A stretch of DNA of 64,000 bases, taken from Bacillota bacterium (lineage in GTDB: Bacteria > Bacillota > Clostridia > Acetivibrionales > DSM-1351). Position numbers and translations under genes: made by a program. Under the pieces are notes generated by a model, which saw only the letters and a program-made list of their open reading frames with translations, searched no databases and was not told the origin of the DNA. Shown here piece after piece: positions 41,656-49,994 of the stretch (the stretch's first letter is position 1; every line of letters begins with the position of its first letter). The stretch is from NCBI GenBank assembly GCA_023444055.1, contig JAEZRV010000082.1:1-64000 (forward strand). The letters are read 5' to 3'.

Positions 41656-43683
41656 TTAGTCATTTAAACTTGTTAAATTGTCAGCTATGGTATTAGTCAT
41701 ATCTTCTTTATGCTCAGTTGGTAGCTCTTCTCCACTATTTTCAGCAACTTCCTCTTTCTTAGCTGCTCCAGCAGGGTCAATTGGATTTACTTCCTTAATA
41801 CTGAGGCTAATCTTCTTAGCTTCTATATCAAGTTCAGTAATTTTTGCTTCAACCTGTTGACCAATTTTAAGAACATCTCCTGGTTTGCCTAATCTAACTG
41901 ATGAAATTTGTGAAATGTGAACAAGTCCGTCAATACCTTGCTCAATCTCAACAAAAGCACCAAATGGAACCAATCTAACTACCTTACCAGTTATAACATT
42001 TCCTACTTCATATTTTTTGATTGCATTAGTCCAAGGGTTATCCTCTTTCTTTTTAAATCCAAGTGAAATTCTCTTCTTATCTTTATCAAAATCAATAACT
42101 GAAACAGTTAATTCATCTCCAACTTTTACCACTTCAGATGGATGCTTAATCTTGTTCCAAGATAACTCTGATAAGTGAACTAGCCCATCTACACCACCGA
42201 TGTCAACAAATGCACCAAAGTCCATAAGGCTCTTAACTTGACCTTTATAAGTTTTACCAACTTCGATGTTATTCCATACTTCACTTGATGCAAATTCTTT
42301 GTTCTTCTCAATTATTATTCTTGAAGAACCAACTACTTTCCTTTTCTGTTTGTTAATCTCTATAATCTGAATTTGTAAAACTTGTTTAACATATGTTGAT
42401 AAATCCTTTATAAATCTATCACTTATTTGGGATGCAGGTATAAATACCTTAACACCATGAGAATATCCAATTACACCGCCATTTACCTTTTCACTAATTT
42501 TAACAGCAATTGGTCTCTTATTTTCGAAAGCTTCTTCAAGGACTTCCCATCCCTTAACAGCATCAACTTTCTTTTTGCTTAGCATTACATTTCCTTCACC
42601 ATCATTAACTCTAACTACAAAAACATCAACTTCGTCTCCAACTTTAAGTGATTTTTCAGGATCAAAGTCTATTTCATCTGAGAACTCCTGCATTGGAATA
42701 ATTCCATCTGATTTGAAGCCCAAGTCAACATACACTTCATTTAAATTATATCCAATAATCCTTCCTTTTGTGATCTGACCCGTTGTCAAAGTCACTAACG
42801 AGCTTTCAAATGCATCAGCAAAGCTCATCTCTAAATCCTGTTTATCTAATTCACTCATGTTATGAATAACCTCCTTGATTACCCAGTCAGGTGTTGACGC
42901 CCCCGCAGTAATACCAATTTTTTTAATTTTTTTTATATCAACCGGTGGAATATCACTGGCTGTTTGTATTTTAAAGGTGTTTGGACAATTAGCTTTGCAA
43001 ATTTCATATAGCTTATTGGTATTTGAACTATTTTCTCCTCCAATAACTAATACCATATCTACTTCTTTTGAAATTTTCTCAGCTTCTGCTTGTCTTTTGT
43101 CCGTTGCATTACATATTGTATCAAATTTTAAAACATTTTTAAACCTTTTATTTAAACTCTGTATGATTTTTTCCCATTTTTTTCGAATAAATGTAGTTTG
43201 GGCTACTACACAAATACTTTTTTGTATGTTCGGCAATGAATTTACCTGCTCAATACTGTCAATAATAAAAGCAGTATTATCGCACCAACCATTTATACCT
43301 ATAATTTCAGGATGTGCTTTATCTCCAATTATCAAAATCTGACATCCTTCTTTATATTTTTCATTAACTAATCTTTGAATCTTTTCTACATATGGGCATG
43401 TGGCATTTACTACTTCTATGCCTTTCGTTTTAAATTCCGAAATAACATTAGATCCAACCCCATGAGCTCTAATAACAACCTTTGAAGATGCTGATGCCTG
43501 TTCAGACGAATCAATAACTGTTATTCCATATTCCTCTAACCTATTTACCACTTGCTCATTATGAATTATAGGTCCAAGAGTATATATTTTACTGTCATTA
43601 TTTTTAGTTAAATCAAAAGCTATTTTAACAGCATTATTTACACCAAAACAAAAACCAGCAGTTTCTGCTACAACTAAATGCAT
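41656..43683 (-). CDS. IspH-RpsA fusion: HMB-PP reductase and ribosomal protein S1
   Basis: A 675-residue bifunctional protein. Residues 1-280 are IspH, the iron-sulfur enzyme for the last step of the MEP isoprenoid pathway; cluster cysteines are in ETAGFCFGV, NATCPYVEK and TICNATDKRQ. Residues 295-640 hold four S1 RNA-binding repeats, for example GQVKSLMDFGAFVDIGG and GKVVRLVPFGAFVEIEQ. The fusion is a known feature of Clostridia and is not a frameshift artefact. The start is ATG 43683 (MHLVVAETAG); codons back to 43704 lie in the hairpin arm. cmk is just upstream. Confidence 0.95.
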   Translation of the reverse strand: MHLVVAETAGFCFGVNNAVKIAFDLTKNNDSKIYTLGPIIHNEQVVNRLEEYGITVIDSSEQASASSKVVIRAHGVGSNVISEFKTKGIEVVNATCPYVEKIQRLVNEKYKEGCQILIIGDKAHPEIIGINGWCDNTAFIIDSIEQVNSLPNIQKSICVVAQTTFIRKKWEKIIQSLNKRFKNVLKFDTICNATDKRQAEAEKISKEVDMVLVIGGENSSNTNKLYEICKANCPNTFKIQTASDIPPVDIKKIKKIGITAGASTPDWVIKEVIHNMSELDKQDLEMSFADAFESSLVTLTTGQITKGRIIGYNLNEVYVDLGFKSDGIIPMQEFSDEIDFDPEKSLKVGDEVDVFVVRVNDGEGNVMLSKKKVDAVKGWEVLEEAFENKRPIAVKISEKVNGGVIGYSHGVKVFIPASQISDRFIKDLSTYVKQVLQIQIIEINKQKRKVVGSSRIIIEKNKEFASSEVWNNIEVGKTYKGQVKSLMDFGAFVDIGGVDGLVHLSELSWNKIKHPSEVVKVGDELTVSVIDFDKDKKRISLGFKKKEDNPWTNAIKKYEVGNVITGKVVRLVPFGAFVEIEQGIDGLVHISQISSVRLGKPGDVLKIGQQVEAKITELDIEAKKISLSIKEVNPIDPAGAAKKEEVAENSGEELPTEHKEDMTNTIADNLTSLND

Positions 43684-43750
43684 TGTTCTTGATGTCCACA
43701 CCAAGTACTAAAACTACAATAAGATATTGGCATGAACATAATCCCCCTTT
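43681..43750 (-). promoter_or_regulatory. Hairpin leader separating Shine-Dalgarno from start (ispH-rpsA copy)
   Basis: The mRNA order is AAAGGGGG, ATTAT, left arm GTTCATGCCAA, loop, right arm TTGGTGTGGAC, ATCAAGAACA, ATG. Eleven pairs form, several of them G-U. The gene upstream, cmk, has its own copy of the leader family. Confidence 0.72.
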
Positions 43751-43849
43751 TATTTAAATAAATTCTTCTAACTTAAGTATCAAACATAGGCTCTATCGCT
43801 TCAAATAAGTAAGTATATAGAGTTATAAAACTAAGATAGCCTTTAGATT

Positions 43850-44527
43850 CTATTTGTTAGTATAGCAATAGTTATTGTAAAAATACATAATTCTATCAAC
43901 AACATCATCTATTGTCATTGAAGTTGAATCAACTTCAATTGCATCTGCTACTTTAACAAGCGGTGCAAACGCTCTAGAGCTATCATTATTATCTCTAAGT
44001 ATCATATCGGCTTTAACATCATTTAAATTAACATTTTGTCCCTTTTGTAACAGCTCTTCATACCTTCGTCTAGCTCTCTCGTCTACTGACGCCGTTAAAA
44101 ATATTTTTAAATCTGCATTTGGCAATACATATGATCCGATGTCTCGACCATCCATAACCACATCCTTATCAGTAGCAATTTTGCGCTGAAGGTCAACCAA
44201 TTTTAATCTTACCTCTTTAAAAACAGCAACACTTGATGCTCCAGCAGATACTTCTGGAGTTCTAATTGCCTCTGAGACATCAATACCATCAAGAAATATC
44301 TTCTGAGTATTATTTTCATGTGATATAGTTATATCAATATTCTCTATCATGTTTGCTAAATCTTTTTGTGAATTGGTATCAATGCCTAAATTTATTGCTT
44401 TTAAAGCAACAGCTCTATACATTGCCCCTGTATCCAAGTAAATAAATCCAAGATTTGCAGAAACTTTTTTCGCAATAGTGCTTTTACCTGCCCCAGCTGG
44501 TCCATCAATAGCTATACTTTTTGACAT
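43850..44527 (-). CDS. cmk: Cytidylate kinase
   Basis: Phosphorylates CMP and dCMP with ATP in the cytoplasm. The protein has 225 residues. The P-loop AIDGPAGAGKSTIAKKVS is at about 5-22, then YLDTGAMYRAVALKA, VVMDGRDIGSYVLPNADLKI and RARRRYEELLQKG. The ATG at 44527 has no adjacent ribosome-binding site; GGAGGTGT lies about 57 bases upstream on the other side of a hairpin. The pair cmk followed by ispH-rpsA is common in Clostridia. Confidence 0.96.
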   Translation of the reverse strand: MSKSIAIDGPAGAGKSTIAKKVSANLGFIYLDTGAMYRAVALKAINLGIDTNSQKDLANMIENIDITISHENNTQKIFLDGIDVSEAIRTPEVSAGASSVAVFKEVRLKLVDLQRKIATDKDVVMDGRDIGSYVLPNADLKIFLTASVDERARRRYEELLQKGQNVNLNDVKADMILRDNNDSSRAFAPLVKVADAIEVDSTSMTIDDVVDRIMYFYNNYCYTNK

Positions 44528-44592
44528 ATATGATCCATGTCTATTTTTTCATAAATTTATATAAAAGAAATGACACGAACTGTACACCTCCA
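44525..44592 (-). promoter_or_regulatory. Hairpin leader separating Shine-Dalgarno from start (cmk copy)
   Basis: The mRNA order is TTGGAGG, TGTACA, left arm GTTCGTGTC, a loop of about 30 bases, right arm GACATGGAT, CATAT, ATG. All nine positions pair if G-U is allowed. This copy is the most sequence-divergent arm pair that still folds. Confidence 0.7.
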
Positions 44593-44646
44593 ATATTAAT
44601 TGTATTGATTTTATCATAATAAATATAGTTCTGTATTTTATAAGTT

Positions 44647-45006
44647 TTAATCTATATCAGGTCTTAAAACTGTTGCACCCTTTAAAAAAACATGCTTAAT
44701 TTCATTATTAGTCTTTTCAGTATTAAAATGAATTAATACTCTGACACAGCTTTGTAAGCTGCCAGGTACATCTATTTCATTTGTACACAATAACGAAATA
44801 TCCTTCCAGCCAATTTCTCTAGCAGCAATTGCTGGAAATGTTGCATTTAAGTCATTGGTAACAGAAAAAATTGCACTGATAACACTTGATTCCTCTAATT
44901 CATTCCTCTTAATTATTTCTACAAGAAGCTCATTTGTTCCTTCTAAAATAGATTTTTTTGTATTTTCAGAAACAGTTATCGCCCCTCTTATAGCTCTTAC
45001 AAACAT
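44647..45006 (-). CDS. aroH: Chorismate mutase, AroH class
   Basis: A 119-residue trimeric-type chorismate mutase that converts chorismate to prephenate for phenylalanine and tyrosine synthesis. FVRAIRGAITVSENT contains the active-site arginine, and CTNEIDVPGSLQSCVRVLIH contains the second arginine and neighbouring residues. The start is ATG 45006, a few bases after GTGGAGGG; six earlier in-frame codons are unlikely. Confidence 0.92.
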   Translation of the reverse strand: MFVRAIRGAITVSENTKKSILEGTNELLVEIIKRNELEESSVISAIFSVTNDLNATFPAIAAREIGWKDISLLCTNEIDVPGSLQSCVRVLIHFNTEKTNNEIKHVFLKGATVLRPDID

Positions 45007-45159
45007 CAAACCCTCCACCCTCAATATTTGCCATTAAAAATGTATTCATAAAACAGTATCTTACTTATACATATCTATAACGTAATTAATGTGGTTTATA
45101 ACCACTTCAACAAAACTGGCAACATTGTATATAAATTTAGCTAAAACAGTATAATTTAT

Positions 45160-45588
45160 CTATACGACTCTATGTCCTAGTCCAATTGCTACTTCATTTA
45201 AGTTTAGCAAGCCTATTCCAAAAAATACTGCCACACAAATGTGGTCTTTATATCTCGCTATGCCTATCTTTCCACCTACATTCAATCCGATGGCTTTTGG
45301 CATTATCTGGGATATCGCTTCCCTTGTTGCCCCTGCAACAGCGCCCTGTTCAGCATGACTTTCAGATATAACACCCTCTCGCTTGGAAGCTACGACTGCT
45401 CTTTCAACTATCTTCATAACAGATGAAATAAATTCACCTCCATAATCAACAGCGGCAGATTGTATGCCAATTTGATTAAACTCCGTCTGAAGTTTCTTTT
45501 CCGAAGACCTATCATTAGTTAGAGCTATCCTTATAGCAGCACTAGAAATATCTTTACTACCATATATATACTCTTCGTCAGCTTTCAT
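45160..45588 (-). CDS. HutP-family RNA-binding protein
   Basis: A 142-residue protein of the HutP family. In Bacillus subtilis HutP is a histidine- and Mg-dependent antiterminator of the histidine-utilisation operon. ISESHAEQGAVAGATREAIS and KIGIARYKDHICVAVFFGIG match the family core. No histidine-utilisation gene is nearby, so its RNA target here is unknown. The start ATG has GGGAGGATAAAG. Confidence 0.85.
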   Translation of the reverse strand: MKADEEYIYGSKDISSAAIRIALTNDRSSEKKLQTEFNQIGIQSAAVDYGGEFISSVMKIVERAVVASKREGVISESHAEQGAVAGATREAISQIMPKAIGLNVGGKIGIARYKDHICVAVFFGIGLLNLNEVAIGLGHRVV

Positions 45589-45624
45589 CTTTATCCTCCC
45601 GAATAGTATTTTGTTATATACAAC

Positions 45625-45657
45625 AAAAAACCTATAAAAAATATTATATAGGTTTTT
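45625..45657 (-). terminator. Terminator of the membrane-anchored hypothetical gene
   Basis: On the minus strand AAAAACCTATA pairs with TATAGGTTTTTT, which itself ends in a T run and TTGTTG. It closes the gene ending at 45700, upstream of the HutP gene. Confidence 0.7.
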
Positions 45658-45699
45658 CTTTTATAAAACAATCTTAAAACATAATATATTAATGGTTTA

Positions 45700-46182
45700 T
45701 TAATAAATTCGTACTGTTACTAACTTCTGTATATTTGATTCAATCTTTGCTACAGAATCAGCACATTCACTACTTATATTTTTAGACATTGAATCAACCT
45801 TTATAATATGCCCTGTCAAGCTATGTGTACCATCAATTTCAATAACATCTCCATCATTGACGTTAACATTCATTGCGAGATATTCAAACATCGCTACAGA
45901 ATCACCATTAACTAATATTTGTACAGTTGGGTCAGGTTCTGAACCAATCATTTTTAGTGTTATTTGACCTTTCTTGTAAAGATAATCATCTTTGCTTAAA
46001 GGTTCCCCAATACTTTTATCTGTCAAGTTAAAATTGTCTCTAATGGATGGTACTAGCATTATTGTTTGAATAGAAACTAGAATAATAAAGCTCAATATGC
46101 AAGTACCAAAAAGTATATCTTCAAATATTCTAGTTTTCTCTTTTTTCTTTTTTGTACTCCTTTTTGAAAATTCAATTTTCAT
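45700..46182 (-). CDS. Membrane-anchored hypothetical protein (DUF4330-like)
   Basis: A 160-residue protein. A basic N-terminus (KRSTKKKKEKTR) precedes one transmembrane helix (about residues 22-43), and the rest is extracytoplasmic. It includes ITLKMIGSEPDPTVQILVNG and VNDGDVIEIDGT, a beta-rich pattern. It resembles DUF4330-type proteins, but I am not certain of the family. The start chosen is ATG 46182 with AGGGG upstream. Confidence 0.6.
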   Translation of the reverse strand: MKIEFSKRSTKKKKEKTRIFEDILFGTCILSFIILVSIQTIMLVPSIRDNFNLTDKSIGEPLSKDDYLYKKGQITLKMIGSEPDPTVQILVNGDSVAMFEYLAMNVNVNDGDVIEIDGTHSLTGHIIKVDSMSKNISSECADSVAKIESNIQKLVTVRIY

Positions 46183-46277
46183 TTGCATGCCCCTAATTTG
46201 TATATTTAACAACATTCATTTATAATTATGTACAAATATTAGGCATCTTACTCACAATTTCCAATTTTCTATTAAAT

Positions 46278-47522
46278 TTAGCTTTCATTATTACAGCTCA
46301 TTCCAGCTAAATAACCAGTAGAAAAAGCTATAGTAAGGTTAAATCCACCAGTATAAGCATCTACATCAATTACCTCACCAGCAAAGAATAAACCTTTCAC
46401 TTTCTTAGATTCCATAGTAGATGGATTAATTTCATTCGTTTTTATTCCACCGGCAGTGACTATTGCCTCTTTTATTGGTCTAGCAGCAATAATTGTAGCC
46501 TCTAGTCCTTTTAAAAGAACTACCAACCTTTTTCTTTCTTCCTTTGTAATCTGATTAACAGCCTTTTCAGGATTAATTCCAGACAAATATACTATAACAG
46601 AAATTAGTTTTTGAGGCAGTAAGTCATCTAACGAATTTTTAAACTGCTTCCTCGTATATTTTTCAAAGTCCCTTTGGATTCTCTCATCTAGTTTTTCTTC
46701 AGAAAGTGCCGGCTTCAAGTCTATCAAGAGCTTAATATCTTTGAAGTCATACGAAAGAAGATGCCTGCTTGCACTCAGTATTACAGGCCCTGAAACACCA
46801 AAATGAGTAAAAATCATTTCACCAAAATCATTATATATTTCTTTACCATTTTTATTTTTAAATGTCACAGCAACATTTTTTAATGATAAGCCTTGTAATT
46901 CCTTTATCCATGACTCTTTTGTAACCAGCGGAACTAATGATGGCTTTAATGGCGTTATTGTATGACCTAGCCTTCTTGCCATCTCATAACCATCTCCGGT
47001 TGACCCTGTTCCAGGATAAGACATTCCTCCAACCGCAAGAATTACCGAGTTTGCTTCCATAATACTACCATTTATTCGTTCTACTCCAATTACTTTCCCA
47101 TCCTGTGTTAGTATTTTTTTTACGGCAGATTCCGTCATAACCTTAACATTATTTTTATTTATAAATGTTTGAAGTGCATGCATTACATCCTTAGCAGAAT
47201 CAGATACAGGAAATACTCTTTCACCACGTTCAACCTTCGTTTTAACACCAAGATCATTTATAAAATCTATTAAATCCTGATTAGAAAAGGAATAGAAAGC
47301 TGAGTAGAGAAAATTTCCATTTCCCGGTGTATTCTCTATAAGTCCCTCAATGTCTGTGGCATTAGTTATATTACATCTTCCCTTACCAGATATAAGTAAT
47401 TTCTTCCCAAGCCTTTCATTCTTCTCCAGCAATACAACTTCGTTGCCCCTTTGTGCTGCTATACCTGCAGCCATAATACCTGCAGGCCCTCCACCAATAA
47501 CTATTACTTTATTTTGAACCAT
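46278..47522 (-). CDS. HI0933-family NAD(P)/FAD-dependent oxidoreductase
   Basis: A 414-residue flavoprotein of the HI0933/YhiN family. The FAD-binding dinucleotide motif VIVIGGGPAGIMAAGIAAQR is at the N-terminus, followed by LISGKGRCNITN, AVGGMSYPGTGSTGDGY and the C-terminal FAGEVIDVDAYTGGFNLTIA. The family is conserved, but its substrate is unknown. The start ATG has GGAAGGATATCT. Confidence 0.9.
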   Translation of the reverse strand: MVQNKVIVIGGGPAGIMAAGIAAQRGNEVVLLEKNERLGKKLLISGKGRCNITNATDIEGLIENTPGNGNFLYSAFYSFSNQDLIDFINDLGVKTKVERGERVFPVSDSAKDVMHALQTFINKNNVKVMTESAVKKILTQDGKVIGVERINGSIMEANSVILAVGGMSYPGTGSTGDGYEMARRLGHTITPLKPSLVPLVTKESWIKELQGLSLKNVAVTFKNKNGKEIYNDFGEMIFTHFGVSGPVILSASRHLLSYDFKDIKLLIDLKPALSEEKLDERIQRDFEKYTRKQFKNSLDDLLPQKLISVIVYLSGINPEKAVNQITKEERKRLVVLLKGLEATIIAARPIKEAIVTAGGIKTNEINPSTMESKKVKGLFFAGEVIDVDAYTGGFNLTIAFSTGYLAGMSCNNES

Positions 47523-47625
47523 AGATATCCTTCCGAAATTCTTTTATGTACTTAAATTTAACCTCACAATTTGTGCTTTTCTACATTTGCACTTACTGTA
47601 TTTACACTTCTCTGTATTTATACTT

Positions 47626-48516
47626 CTATAATTTTGTGTCGTGATTATCCTCTTTATCATACACATTATATTCATCCCAAACTTTTTCAAGATGTTCAAA
47701 TGTACTATACACTTCATCCTTTCGTCTCATACCTATTGTTGCAATTAGTGCATTAATCACACTAAGAGGAGCAACAAGCGAATCAACAAATGATGCCATA
47801 TCACTTCTTGCAAGTAGTGACATATCTGTGCATTGTGCAACAGGAGACTCAATACTATCTGTTACTGCAATTGTTTTAGCACCTTGAGCTTTCGCAAACT
47901 GTAATGCTTTAATTGTCCTTTTTGAATATCGAGGATAGCTTATACCAATAACAACATCTCCTACTTGGGCTCTCATTATCTGTTCAAACATTTCACTAAC
48001 GCTTGTTGTATGAACAAGTCTAACATTATCAAAAATTAAATTGAAGTAAAAACCAAGAAAACTTGCAAGAGTAGCTGAGCTTCTTACTCCAAGAATAAAT
48101 ATTCTCTTTGCACCTAAAATAGTCTCAACTACATTATTAAAATCATCAAGATCCATTTGTTCAAGTGTAATCTTTATCTTCTCTATATCCGATTGTAATA
48201 CACTTTTTAAAACATTATCCTCATTTATTCTATTTGAAGACACCTCTATTCTCTGAACAGAAGTTAGCTTGCTCTTTATAAGCTCCTGAAGCACCTTTTG
48301 AAGCTTTGGATAACCATCATAGCCTAATTCGATTGCAAATCTTACAACCGTTGATTCACTTACACCAACTATTTCACCGAGTCTGGCTGCTGTAAGATAT
48401 GCTGCCTTGTCATAGTGGTCAACAATATAATTGGCAATAAGCTTCTGTCCCTTGCTAAACCCATCATATCTCTGTTGAATTAAGTTTAATAAATCATTAC
48501 TCTTTTGTGGACTCAT
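47626..48516 (-). CDS. MurR/RpiR-family transcriptional regulator
   Basis: A 296-residue regulator. The N-terminal helix-turn-helix domain includes ARLGEIVGVSESTVVRFAIE, and the C-terminal SIS sugar-phosphate-binding domain includes RIFILGVRSSATLASFLGF and VVIGISYPRYSKRTIKAL. Members sense phosphosugars and control sugar catabolism genes. No sugar operon is adjacent, so the ligand and regulon cannot be assigned. Confidence 0.9.
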   Translation of the reverse strand: MSPQKSNDLLNLIQQRYDGFSKGQKLIANYIVDHYDKAAYLTAARLGEIVGVSESTVVRFAIELGYDGYPKLQKVLQELIKSKLTSVQRIEVSSNRINEDNVLKSVLQSDIEKIKITLEQMDLDDFNNVVETILGAKRIFILGVRSSATLASFLGFYFNLIFDNVRLVHTTSVSEMFEQIMRAQVGDVVIGISYPRYSKRTIKALQFAKAQGAKTIAVTDSIESPVAQCTDMSLLARSDMASFVDSLVAPLSVINALIATIGMRRKDEVYSTFEHLEKVWDEYNVYDKEDNHDTKL

Positions 48517-48652
48517 AACGTCACCAGCCTAAAATTTTAATGTAATATATTCAAAGCTATCTACTAATAGCCTTATAACGCATAGTAAGCTTTGCTATAA
48601 TCAATTTTCATTAGTCTTTTATTTTAAAGAAATAAATAGACTATTAAAATAT

Positions 48653-48675
48653 TAGAGGGAGCAAAACTCCCTCTA
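48653..48675. terminator. Isolated stem-loop in the RpiR upstream region
   Basis: TAGAGGGAG and CTCCCTCTA pair around CAAAA. It lies in a 380-base gap (48517-48895) that also carries a short fragment of a MITE end (GCAAATTAGTATA at 48848-48860). No gene ends beside it on the plus strand; it may be an operator-like or relic terminator hairpin. Confidence 0.45.
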
Positions 48676-48895
48676 AATATAAATTTAATTTTAAATTAAT
48701 TTTAATAAATACATTTTACCTTTTTGCAAGATAAAAATCAAGCACTTGCAAAATAATGTTAATAAAGAGTATATATTTTGATTACTATACCATTCTACAT
48801 TAAATAATATTATTAACCTTGTTTTTAAAGTTTCATTATTAAATATTGCAAATTAGTATAAGTATCACATATAAATCAAAAATCTACTAATAATA

Positions 48896-49150
48896 ATACT
48901 ATTTCGCATTTAAAATATAGGAAACGATATTTTAAATCACCGCTTGATGCGGTGCGCTGCATATGCAGCGGCTCATAGCTTGAAAAAATGCGAAGTTTAC
49001 ATTTCATGCATTAATCATTCTCTTCGCATATTATAAAGCTGCGTGCAGCTTTTTGTGTATTTGAGCAATCAAGCAATGGCGAGCTTCGCTCCATAGCCGC
49101 AGATGCGACAATTAAAAATGTGATAACACATTTTCAATGCAAATTAGTAT
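48896..49150 (+). repeat. MITE-like element, full copy B (255 bp)
   Basis: It aligns end to end with copy A at 20162: ATACTATTTCGCATTTAAAA at the left, CGCTGCATATGCAGCG and TGCGAAG...CTTCGCA inside, AAAGCTGCGTGCAGCTTT, CAATCAAGCAATGGCGAGCT, and TGCAAATTAGTAT at the right. It contains no coding capacity. It ends 34 bases before ATG 49185, so it forms the upstream region of that gene and may supply its promoter. Confidence 0.85.
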
Positions 49151-49184
49151 AAAAATAAGCAATTCATTTTTATTAGGAGTTTCT

Positions 49185-49826
49185 ATGATACAAATAGATG
49201 ATGCTGGAAGCGGCAGCTTTGTTGGCGGAACCTGCATAGGTTTTTATAGACCTGAAACAAACGAATATTTTTTTGATATCATCCCTGTAGAGTCATACAA
49301 CATAGATAATTTCAAAAAAAAGCTCTATTTAGATGATGTTCTAGATATATCTATCAAGGCTTTTGAAGCTCTTCATGTAACAAAGAATGAGACTATAGAG
49401 ATTTGCAGAGGTTACATGTTTGAAAAGCTCAAGGGTTGGCTATCTTCAGAGGGCTTTTTCTGGTACGTAACTCAAATAACAGGAAAAATACAGGATGTCG
49501 TTGAAAAAAACTTTGAATTATATTCAATAAATTTAGGACTTCCAGCTGAATATATAAAATACACAAGATATCCTTTTCATTTTCACAAGCTTTTGAGATG
49601 GGTATTCTCTGATTATGATAGTCGAATAGACTTATGTAAGGTTGGCTGGAAAAGCTGGCAGAAGCTTAAGGATATCTCGCCAACTGTTTCTTACGATAAA
49701 ATGAAGCATGCTAATTTTTATTGCTTAAAATGCGGTAAACATATAAAAATTGGTTCTGATGTCGCTGTTATAGAGTTTTTTAGTAATAAGCAGAACTATG
49801 TGTATTTGCATAGGGGGTGTAATTAA
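49185..49826 (+). CDS. Unrecognised protein with RNase-H-like opening and C-terminal zinc site
   Basis: A 213-residue protein I cannot name. The N-terminus MIQIDDAGSGSFVGGTCIGF resembles the first strand and turn of an RNase-H-like fold. The middle is helical and aromatic (EGFFWYVTQITGKIQDVVEK, YPFHFHKLLRWVFSDY). The end contains C-x2-C in FYCLKCGKHIK and H-x2-C in YLHRGCN, a likely zinc knuckle. The start is ATG 49185 with TTAGGAGTTTCT; the frame is open to 49137 through the MITE. It stands alone, followed by its own terminator. Confidence 0.7.
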   Translation: MIQIDDAGSGSFVGGTCIGFYRPETNEYFFDIIPVESYNIDNFKKKLYLDDVLDISIKAFEALHVTKNETIEICRGYMFEKLKGWLSSEGFFWYVTQITGKIQDVVEKNFELYSINLGLPAEYIKYTRYPFHFHKLLRWVFSDYDSRIDLCKVGWKSWQKLKDISPTVSYDKMKHANFYCLKCGKHIKIGSDVAVIEFFSNKQNYVYLHRGCN

Positions 49827-49861
49827 AAGGCTCCCAGCACTGTATATGCTGAAAGCCTTTT
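49825..49861 (+). terminator. Terminator of the gene ending at 49826
   Basis: AAAAGGCT and AGCCTTTT pair around an inner stem CAGCA / TGCTG, starting within the stop codon. Confidence 0.8.
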
Positions 49862-49994
49862 GGAGAGATTATTCGTACCCACATAGTAGAGTAATTAAGT
49901 CCTACTAAATATAGGATACATTTATATTTATTTGCGAAAAAATTTTTTACTTAACTATCCCAGTTGAAGGTTATTTTTAGATTGAAGAACAAAA

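Noticed and set aside
41656..43683. IspH-S1 joint as a frameshift or assembly error
   Set aside because: One uninterrupted frame of full-length domains; this fusion is known across Clostridia.
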